Source: an uncultured bacterium (GTDB lineage Bacteria > Bacillota > Clostridia > Christensenellales > QALW01). From it: a stretch of DNA of 10,690 nucleotides. Location: contig CAJMLN010000058.1 in assembly GCA_905214315.1 (NCBI GenBank), positions 1 to 10,690 of the forward strand, written 5' to 3'. Below, piece by piece: positions 1-4,913 of the stretch. Both the position numbers and the translations under genes were made by a program. The notes under the pieces were generated by a model. The model was not told the origin of the DNA and did not search any database. It worked only from the letters and a program-made list of their open reading frames with translations. Each line of letters starts with the position of its first letter. The first letter of the stretch is position 1.

Positions 1-42
1 TATTATAATCATTCCTTTCAAATTAGTATTTATCTTCATAAT

Positions 43-582
43 CTATTTTATATAATATACATAATTTTCTTTTCTGAGAGCAGCTTTTAACTTTTCTGTT
101 GCTCTATATCCTAATGCACAATGACCTATTCCTTCAAAATCTCCTACTATACCTAAATCTTTTAAAATTTTCTTTCCAAATTCTAACTCAAATTCTTCTT
201 TTGCCCTGTGAATCCAACAGCTACCTAATCCTAAGCTTTCAGCCGCATTTAACATATTTCCCATAACTAAACTTCCATCATACTTATATGTTTCTATTTC
301 TTTATTAACGCTCTTATCTGCTAATACAATCAATATAACTGGTGCACCATAAAAAGGATCTATTCCTTCTTTAAACCCTGCTATTTTTCTATTCTCTTCT
401 GCTATTTTATCACGCATTTCTTTATTAGTAACAGCAATTATAATTGGAGATTGCTTTCCCATACCTGTTGGAGCATATGTTCCCGCTCTAATAACACTTT
501 CTAATTCTTCTTTTGTTATCATATCTGGTTTAAACTTTCTACAACTTCTTCTTTCTTCTAAAACTCTTAATGCATCATTCAT
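43..582 (-). CDS. Nitroreductase family FMN-dependent oxidoreductase
   Basis: This 179-residue protein is a small nitroreductase-fold flavoenzyme, predicted to be cytosolic and to reduce nitro, quinone or similar compounds with NAD(P)H through bound FMN; the true substrate cannot be read from the sequence. The N-terminus carries the family FMN-phosphate motif RRSCRKF (residues 11-17). It is followed by APTGMGKQS (37-45), the usual APSxxNxQ position, and by LGLGSCWIHRA near 117-127 and the C-terminal GIGHCALGYR (151-160), both typical of the family. Length is normal for the short, single-domain type. The ATG at 582 is preceded by GTGAGGAG at about 7 bases. The gene is AT-rich, like its neighbours up to about 2040 and unlike the genes beyond. 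It lies downstream of the broken helix-turn-helix/recombinase unit on the same strand, with a hairpin between them, so it is probably transcribed alone. Confidence 0.9.
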   Translation of the reverse strand: MNDALRVLEERRSCRKFKPDMITKEELESVIRAGTYAPTGMGKQSPIIIAVTNKEMRDKIAEENRKIAGFKEGIDPFYGAPVILIVLADKSVNKEIETYKYDGSLVMGNMLNAAESLGLGSCWIHRAKEEFELEFGKKILKDLGIVGDFEGIGHCALGYRATEKLKAALRKENYVYYIK

Positions 583-647
583 TTAAAACTCCTCACTTTC
601 AATTTACTATTTGTATGTATAAAACACCATATTAATTGTATAACAAA

Positions 648-674
648 AGGAGCAAATTTTCAATATCTGCTCCT
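648..674 (-). terminator. Weak Rho-independent terminator-like hairpin
   Basis: AGGAGCA (648-654) pairs with TGCTCCT (668-674), giving a 7-bp stem around a 13-base AT-rich loop. Read on the minus strand the stem is followed by TTTTGTT. It lies after the recombinase remnant and before the nitroreductase, so it could end transcription coming from the helix-turn-helix gene. The large loop and short T run make this a weak example. Confidence 0.4.
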
Positions 675-705
675 AAATTTATACTATCTATTCGGTAATA
701 ATATT

Positions 706-783
706 TTATCCTTTTATTTCAATTTCATCTCTAAACTGAAACCTTATATCATCAACTTTATAAACTGTAACACTTTCAAGTAG
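706..783 (-). pseudogene. C-terminal remnant of a large serine recombinase
   Basis: Directly after the stop of the helix-turn-helix gene, a different minus-strand frame reads L-L-E-S-V-T-V-Y-K-V-D-D-I-R-F-Q-F-R-D-E-I-E-I-K-G and then TAA (706-708). From memory of the family, Firmicutes large serine recombinases often end in a block of the form VDYVTVYxxDDIRFTFKDGTEI; the match here in order and spacing is close and ends at the right place. No start codon or catalytic domain belongs to it, so it is a scar and not a gene. In clostridial mobile elements a helix-turn-helix/zinc-ribbon gene like the one upstream commonly precedes such recombinases. The simplest explanation is a deletion from inside that gene to the last codons of the recombinase. 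No alignment was run. Confidence 0.6.
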
Positions 784-1081
784 CTGCCCTACGTTCTTTA
801 TCTTTATGAAGCAACCAGTAAACTTTACAACAAGCATCAGAACAAAAATCTCTCTTTTTTCTTCCTGCTATTTGATAAAACTTTTTACCACACTGTTTAC
901 AGATGACAAGATTGTCTTTTCCTTTTAGTTTCTCTCCGACTTTTATATACCCATTCATTCCTTCTCTTATACAAAATGATCTTATTGTGTTAAGAGATAT
1001 TTCTAGTTCTTGTGATATTCTTAAGTATCCATATCCTTGATTTCTTAACTTTCTAATCTTTTGACGTTGCAATTCATCCAT
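776..1081 (-). CDS. Truncated helix-turn-helix / zinc-ribbon protein of a mobile element
   Basis: This 101-residue protein has an N-terminal sigma-70 region 4-like helix-turn-helix (about residues 5-40: an arginine/lysine-rich first helix, then YLRISQELEISLNTIRSFC). A zinc-finger-like unit follows with CxxC at Cys61/Cys64 and CSDAC at Cys80/Cys84. The residues after it (WLLHKDKERRAA) match the end of the first zinc unit in relatives. From memory, full-length relatives are about 130-150 residues and carry a second CPYCGKxF...CSHxCY unit, which is missing here. The gene ends out of frame in the tail of a serine recombinase, so it is probably truncated. The start at 1081 is well supported by AAGGAGG nine bases upstream. 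Such proteins travel with clostridial serine recombinases and conjugative elements; their role is not well defined, probably DNA binding. It may still be expressed. Confidence 0.7.
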   Translation of the reverse strand: MDELQRQKIRKLRNQGYGYLRISQELEISLNTIRSFCIREGMNGYIKVGEKLKGKDNLVICKQCGKKFYQIAGRKKRDFCSDACCKVYWLLHKDKERRAAT

Positions 1082-1227
1082 CTGTTTCTGCCTCCTTGCT
1101 TGTATAAATCACTCCAAAAGGCACATTAGTCAAGCCAATTAGAAAAAGAAAGTATATGTAAAATAACTCATTACAAAAGACTTTTATAAAACAATTGGAA
1201 TTTGTAGAAAAGATTGGAGATATAGTT
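1082..1227. other. Divergent intergenic spacer, AT-rich
   Basis: This spacer separates the leftward helix-turn-helix gene from the rightward GyrI-like gene. On the minus strand TTGACT (1128-1133) could be a -35 box for the helix-turn-helix gene, but no good -10 lies at standard spacing (nearest TTTATA at about 19 bases). No convincing plus-strand promoter was found, only AT-rich stretches such as TAAAAT at 1159-1164. Confidence 0.35.
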
Positions 1228-1863
1228 ATGGCTTTTGATTATAAAAAAGAATATAAAGAATTTTATATGCCAAAGAATAAACTTAGTATTGTTGAAATTC
1301 CTAAAATGAATTATATTGCAGTAAGAGGAACAGGAAATCCTAATGAAGAAAATGGAGATTATCAAAACACAATAGGATTATTATATGGTATTGCTTATAC
1401 AATTAAAATGAGTTACAAAGGAACACATAAAATTGATGGTTTCTTTGAATATGTTGTTCCACCATTAGAGGGATTTTGGTGGCAAGATGGTATGAAAGGA
1501 ACTATTGATTATAATAATAAAGGTGCAATGCACTTTATATCAATAATTAGATTACCAGATTTTGTAACAAAGAAAGACTTTGAGTGGGCTATTGAAGAAG
1601 CGACTAAAAAGAAAAAACAAGATTTTTCAAGAGTTGAATTTTTAACTTATGATGAGGGGATTTGTGTTCAATGTATGCACTTGGGTTCTTATGATAATGA
1701 GCCTACAACAGTTAATTTAATGCACGAATATATGCAAGAAAATGGATATGAATTAGATATAACAGATACTAGATACCATCACGAAATATACTTGAGTGAC
1801 CCTAGAAAATGTGATGTAAGTAAATTAAAAACTGTTGTAAGACATCCGATTAAAAAGATATAG
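1228..1863 (+). CDS. GyrI-like small-molecule-binding domain protein
   Basis: This 211-residue protein belongs to the GyrI-like/SOUL-type small-molecule-binding fold family (COG4832-like), a stand-alone relative of effector domains found in AraC/MerR regulators and of gyrase inhibitor GyrI. No DNA-binding domain is present, so it is not a regulator by itself; members are thought to bind or hydrolyse hydrophobic or toxic small compounds, but no substrate can be assigned here. Visible marks are IVEIPKMNYIAVRGTG near residues 21-36, the aromatic VPPLEGFWW segment in the middle, and the C-terminal block of CMHLGSYDNEP followed by HHEIYLSDPRK, the usual end of the fold. I chose ATG 1228 because GGAGA lies 7 bases upstream and the protein then begins MAFDYKKEYK as in relatives; an in-frame ATG at 1195 lacks a ribosome site. 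A terminator follows 27 bases after the stop. Composition is AT-rich. Confidence 0.82.
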   Translation: MAFDYKKEYKEFYMPKNKLSIVEIPKMNYIAVRGTGNPNEENGDYQNTIGLLYGIAYTIKMSYKGTHKIDGFFEYVVPPLEGFWWQDGMKGTIDYNNKGAMHFISIIRLPDFVTKKDFEWAIEEATKKKKQDFSRVEFLTYDEGICVQCMHLGSYDNEPTTVNLMHEYMQENGYELDITDTRYHHEIYLSDPRKCDVSKLKTVVRHPIKKI

Positions 1864-1890
1864 TAAACAAGAAATTCCAATTTATCCATC

Positions 1891-1925
1891 AGAGTTTATC
1901 GGCAAGGATAGACTCTTTTTTCATG
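1891..1925 (+). terminator. Rho-independent terminator after the GyrI-like gene
   Basis: AGAGTTTATC (1891-1900) pairs with GATAGACTCT (1907-1916), a 10-bp stem with one G-T pair, closed by a 6-base loop and followed by a run of T. It sits 27 bases past the GyrI-like stop and ends that transcript. Confidence 0.85.
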
Positions 1926-2047
1926 TAATCACAATGATGAATTATGTAATAAAAATGTGTTCGTTCTAAAACCTTTGTTTATTACACTTAATTAATTCCA
2001 TTCACTCTAAATCATTTGTTGTATTAAGAATAGGATTGTAATAGAAA
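1926..2047. other. Composition boundary, no gene seen
   Basis: This is AT-rich noncoding DNA between a rightward terminator and a leftward terminator. I see no open reading frame, RNA gene or clear repeat in it. The average base composition changes sharply around its right edge, so it may include the joining point of two blocks of different origin. Confidence 0.4.
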
Positions 2048-2066
2048 CGGCGTGATCTACACGCCG
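2048..2066 (-). terminator. Hairpin terminator of the leftward unit
   Basis: CGGCGTG (2048-2054) and CACGCCG (2060-2066) form a perfect 7-bp GC-rich stem with a 5-base loop. On the minus strand it is followed by TTTCTATTA. It lies about 85 bases beyond the isomerase-like stop at 2151 and is the best candidate end for that transcript; the T run is short, so strength is uncertain. The 2067-2150 gap contains only AT-rich noncoding DNA. Confidence 0.6.
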
Positions 2067-2150
2067 GTTCCTATACCTAATTTTTTTATTTTCTTATGGG
2101 AATTGCACATTCTCTTTTTAATTTTATTCTTTTGGTTTGCCGCATCCTTT

Positions 2151-2918
2151 TTACATAAAATGCTTATGAAGAAAATCCGAGCTGCGCTGCAGGCTTTCAA
2201 AGGCGCCGTCGGGTGTTTGATCCTGCTCCACCACATAGTATTTTACGCCGGCTTTTTCAGCTGCTTCCATAATGCCTTCCCACCACATATTGCCGCTGCC
2301 AATTTCGCAGTATACGGTCTTCTGCCAGTCGCTTTCGGCGGGATCCTTTTTCATGTCCTTCAGGTGCAGAATATCGATTCGGCCGGACAGCTGCTCGATC
2401 CAGTGGCGTATATCGCCGCCGCCGTTCTGGATCCAGTAGGTATCTATCACAAAGGACACGTTGTTTCTGTCCAGTCCCTCTACCAGCATTTCCATCATGG
2501 TTTTGCCGTTTTCACGCCGGATAAATTCATGGCTGTGGTGATGAAACGTAAATTTTTTGCCGTGCTGTGCTGCTTTTTGCCCTACAGCATTGGCATTTTG
2601 GATAAATTCCTGAATTTCAGCAGGATTCAGTATACCGATGCCGCCGATACCCATCAGGTTGGTGCGCATCAGGTCATGAATACGCAGTGCCTCGTCAAAA
2701 TGATTCAGCAGACGGTCCCAGGAATCATGGGTGCCTACAATCTCCAGTCCTTCCTCCTGCGCGATGCGGCCAAAATCCTCATAGGAGATTTTAGTGCCGG
2801 CGGTCTGCGCCTGGTCATAGCCCATGCTTTTGAGCCGTTTAAAAGTTTGGCGCACTTCCTCAGGCGTATTCATATATTCGCGGACGGTATACAGCTGAAC
2901 ACCTAATTTTTCTATCAT
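2151..2918 (-). CDS. Sugar phosphate isomerase/epimerase-like TIM-barrel protein
   Basis: This 255-residue protein is of the xylose isomerase-like TIM-barrel family (AP endonuclease 2 / IolE-related), cytosolic and metal-dependent; members isomerise, epimerise or dehydrate sugars and inositol derivatives, and the exact reaction here cannot be told. It opens with the family signature GVQLYTVR (residues 6-13). Likely metal ligands are Glu131 in the FHHHSHEF block, Asp159 in VIDTYW, His185 in ILHLKDMK and Glu206 in CEIGSGN, all at the places where the family has them, so it appears intact. Length is normal. ATG 2918 has AAAGGGGA about 9 bases upstream. A likely promoter of its own (2947-2975) overlaps the stop of the DUF1835 gene 53 bases upstream, so it may be transcribed alone and by read-through. 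No transporter, kinase or dehydrogenase for a sugar pathway is next to it. Confidence 0.87.
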   Translation of the reverse strand: MIEKLGVQLYTVREYMNTPEEVRQTFKRLKSMGYDQAQTAGTKISYEDFGRIAQEEGLEIVGTHDSWDRLLNHFDEALRIHDLMRTNLMGIGGIGILNPAEIQEFIQNANAVGQKAAQHGKKFTFHHHSHEFIRRENGKTMMEMLVEGLDRNNVSFVIDTYWIQNGGGDIRHWIEQLSGRIDILHLKDMKKDPAESDWQKTVYCEIGSGNMWWEGIMEAAEKAGVKYYVVEQDQTPDGAFESLQRSSDFLHKHFM

Positions 2919-2946
2919 AATAAAGAGTCCCCTTTCTTTTTTTTAC

Positions 2947-2975
2947 ATCATAGAACAAAACAGCCTTTTCTTCAA
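2947..2975 (-). promoter_or_regulatory. Predicted sigma-A promoter of the isomerase-like gene
   Basis: On the minus strand TTGAAG (2970-2975) and TATGAT (2947-2952) are separated by exactly 17 bases, placing a start of transcription about 20-25 bases before the ATG at 2918. The -35 box overlaps the TGA stop of the DUF1835 gene. Confidence 0.5.
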
Positions 2976-3652
2976 GACAAGTATTTATTATTTTCGGACA
3001 GATGTTGCTGTTTTGTAATCTGGTTCCGGCGCAGGCGGTCAATCAGCTCCAGGTACTGTATGTCGCCCAGGCCGTAACAGGAAAATTGATGCAGCATCTC
3101 TTTCATAAGGGAGATTCTGTCGGTTTGGCTGTGCTCTCTGATATAGGCGGTCAGCTCGTTCTCCTCCCGGTTCAGCGCCAGATACCGCTCGATGCCCTTG
3201 CCCAGCAGCCCGGGAAAAGAGAGTGTTTGCTTTTCCAGAACAACCTGTTTGAATAAATTCTGATAATCTGCTTGTATGAGCGCCTCTTCATATTTCTGCT
3301 GATACCTGTCATCTATAATACGGCAGCTTTGCGGCAGGGGAAGAGCCTCCTGCTGCAGATAGGCCAGAAGCGTTAAAAGATTGATCTGGCAGAACATATC
3401 CTCATCAAACCAGAGGATATATTCCTCATAGTCCTTCAGCTTCTGCAGCGGGCGCACAATTTTCCGGAGGTAGTCTTCTTTTGCAGCGCCGAGGGAACGG
3501 CAGCGCTCCAGGATAAATTTCGGGCCTAAGATCGGCAGAGCTGCCGTGCCGGAGCACATGGCCTCTTCAAAGGCAATTACGGGAAGGCCGGGATATTCTG
3601 TTTTAAAATGGGCCAGCATACAGCCGCCGTTTACAAGGTGTAAACTACGCAT
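2972..3652 (-). CDS. DUF1835 domain protein
   Basis: This 226-residue cytosolic protein matches the DUF1835 family (often followed by a DUF3658-like C-terminal part); the biochemical function is unknown. Signature positions are LHLVNGGCMLAHFK at residues 4-17, in place of the usual LHIVNGDSxxxxLK, the VIAFEEAMCSG strand near 25-35, and the hallmark LWFDEDMFCQINLL near 80-93 (relatives: LWFExDLFCQxNLW). The C-terminal half is rich in charged helices. The open frame continues upstream to 3778 inside the methyltransferase gene, but ATG 3652 is chosen because GGAAA precedes it and the conserved domain begins at once. It overlaps the end of the methyltransferase gene by 8 bases, so translation is probably coupled and the two proteins may act together. 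The Asp of the usual NGD motif is replaced by Gly here. Confidence 0.78.
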   Translation of the reverse strand: MRSLHLVNGGCMLAHFKTEYPGLPVIAFEEAMCSGTAALPILGPKFILERCRSLGAAKEDYLRKIVRPLQKLKDYEEYILWFDEDMFCQINLLTLLAYLQQEALPLPQSCRIIDDRYQQKYEEALIQADYQNLFKQVVLEKQTLSFPGLLGKGIERYLALNREENELTAYIREHSQTDRISLMKEMLHQFSCYGLGDIQYLELIDRLRRNQITKQQHLSENNKYLS

Positions 3653-4499
3653 CGTCAGTTTCCTTTCTTTTGGCGCACAGGCAGTAAACGGAAAGGGGAA
3701 GAATTTTGGGGATATGGGCAAGCTCCTCCCGTGCGGAGAGCAGCAGCTGCCGGAGTCTGTCGGGCATTTGGCAGGCATTTTCCGTCAGGAACGGATATAG
3801 CTCCAGCGCATTTTGCACTTCCCATAAATCGTCCTGAAGCTTGGGGGAAGAAATATGCTTTTCTTTTGAGAGCTGCCAGCCGCTGACGTTCAAAGCATTT
3901 TTAATATCCGAGGGATACAGCAGCGTGCGAATATTTGCCTGCTCGCCGGCGGAAAAACAGGCGCAGACAGCCTGTATCCATGCCGCCTGCTGATGAAAGA
4001 ACTGCCGGGGAGTTCGGGGGCGTATATCCCATTCCGCGATGCAGAGCTGTTTTCCCCAGGGGCGGACGCGTTTTAGGATTTTACAAAGGGTTTCATACGA
4101 GGGCAGATACCAAAGACTGTGGCAGAGCAGAATGTAGTCAAAGCTGTCGGTTTCAAAATTTGTTTCGAAGATATCACAATCCAAATCAATAGCAAGATTC
4201 TGCGCCTTGCAGCGACGGAGCAGCCTGTCTTTTGCCTGACCAAGGGTTTCAGGCGCGCCGTAGTCGGCCGGGGCGATATCCACGCCGCGGACGAAGCCGT
4301 TTGCCCCTGCGGTAAAGGATAAAGCGGCAAGCGTATCTCCCTGGCCGCAGCCGATTTCAAGAATTCTGGCGCCCGGGGGAATCTGCCAGAACGCAATCAG
4401 CTTCAGGCGATGCAGCGTTTGGCTTTTTTGTATTTTCCATACTTCCGGGCTGTAAAACTGCCGCAGTATGGTATGGCAGCTTTGATGCAAACTGCGCAT
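3645..4499 (-). CDS. Class I SAM-dependent methyltransferase
   Basis: This 284-residue Rossmann-fold methyltransferase uses S-adenosylmethionine; the acceptor is unknown. The SAM-binding motif I is ILEIGCGQGDTLAAL (residues 46-60), the motif II acidic residue is Asp74 in VRGVDIAP, and FDYILLCHSLWYLP (120-133) forms the motif IV strand that commonly contacts the substrate. A C-terminal extension of about 120 residues past the core (IAEWDIRP onward) suggests a substrate-binding lid and not an rRNA enzyme. The frame is open to 4559, but ATG 4499 has AGGAGG at 8 bases and lies about 25 bases downstream of the predicted transcription start, so the longer start can be excluded. It leads the leftward unit and overlaps the DUF1835 gene by 8 bases. 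Similar methyltransferases modify small molecules; this is an inference from fold only. Confidence 0.85.
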   Translation of the reverse strand: MRSLHQSCHTILRQFYSPEVWKIQKSQTLHRLKLIAFWQIPPGARILEIGCGQGDTLAALSFTAGANGFVRGVDIAPADYGAPETLGQAKDRLLRRCKAQNLAIDLDCDIFETNFETDSFDYILLCHSLWYLPSYETLCKILKRVRPWGKQLCIAEWDIRPRTPRQFFHQQAAWIQAVCACFSAGEQANIRTLLYPSDIKNALNVSGWQLSKEKHISSPKLQDDLWEVQNALELYPFLTENACQMPDRLRQLLLSAREELAHIPKILPLSVYCLCAKRKETDDA

Positions 4500-4515
4500 G
4501 GGCATTTCCTCCTTT

Positions 4516-4532
4516 GATACTGTTTTGTATAC
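4516..4532. repeat. Small dyad at the methyltransferase transcription start
   Basis: ATAC and GTAT flank a TGTTTT core (within GATACTGTTTTGTATAC), placing an imperfect dyad just downstream of the -10 box and over the expected transcription start. It could be a repressor site, but the arms are only 4-5 bases and chance is a fair alternative. Confidence 0.25.
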
Positions 4533-4559
4533 TATAGCATCTCTGCCGGCCGCTGTCAA
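4531..4559 (-). promoter_or_regulatory. Near-consensus sigma-A promoter of the methyltransferase unit
   Basis: On the minus strand a perfect TTGACA (4554-4559) and TATAGT (4531-4536, one mismatch to TATAAT) are separated by 17 bases. Transcription would start near 4524, giving a leader of about 25 bases that contains the AGGAGG ribosome site. Confidence 0.8.
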
Positions 4560-4601
4560 TATTGCCGTACTACGGGCCGCAGGCCGTGCATAAAATAAAA
4601 A

Positions 4602-4622
4602 GACTGTCGCCGACAGCTTTAT
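4602..4622 (-). terminator. Terminator-like hairpin in the divergent spacer
   Basis: CTGTC (4604-4608) and GACAG (4612-4616) form a tight hairpin with a 3-base loop. On the minus strand it is extended by AAAG/CTTT with one bulge and followed by a T-rich stretch. It lies between the two divergent promoters and points leftward, so it could stop antisense transcription reaching the methyltransferase promoter. No gene ends here, and the function is unproved. Confidence 0.4.
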
Positions 4623-4718
4623 GTGCGCCGTGCACGCAGAGTGATTGCTTTTGCGGGAAAATACAGAATTTTACAGATGAAATATTGATGAATTTTGCCG
4701 TTTTACGGCGTTATTTTG

Positions 4719-4748
4719 TTGACAGTCCATAAGAAATGGGAGTACAAT
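4719..4748 (+). promoter_or_regulatory. Sigma-A promoter of the activase/dehydratase unit
   Basis: A perfect TTGACA (4719-4724) and TACAAT (4743-4748, one mismatch) are separated by 18 bases. Transcription would begin near 4755, leaving a leader of about 160 bases before ATG 4914. The spacer between the boxes contains a small CCAT/ATGG dyad (4727-4730, 4736-4739) that might be an operator. Confidence 0.7.
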
Positions 4749-4782
4749 TTAATTAATCTTATCCTTTCTTTTTCAATCCTTC

Positions 4783-4807
4783 AAAAGCGCCGGCTGTGTC
4801 GCTTTTT
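4783..4807 (+). terminator. Terminator-like hairpin in the activase leader (possible attenuator)
   Basis: AAAAGCG (4783-4789) pairs perfectly with CGCTTTT (4800-4806) around a 10-base loop, followed by TA. It lies about 30 bases after the predicted transcription start and about 110 bases before the activase ATG. It resembles a weak Rho-independent terminator, and could be an attenuator or a 5'-end stabilising structure. No known riboswitch or T-box element is recognised in 4755-4913. Confidence 0.4.
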
Positions 4808-4913
4808 AGGAATCCTTTATCTGGGGAATCCGTATGTATAAAATCCGTCTTTCCGGCTGCGGTGTGAAAATACTGCGGCGGAAGCCTGAATAATAAAAAG
4901 GAACTGCTGTTAC

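Noticed and set aside
1195..1227. Upstream ATG extending the GyrI-like protein by 11 residues
   Set aside because: No ribosome site precedes 1195, while GGAGA lies 7 bases before ATG 1228, and relatives begin near there.
2052..2906. Plus-strand open frame of 284 codons opposite the isomerase-like gene
   Set aside because: It is antisense to a clear family member with intact metal ligands, begins inside a terminator hairpin, and has low-complexity content without a recognisable domain.
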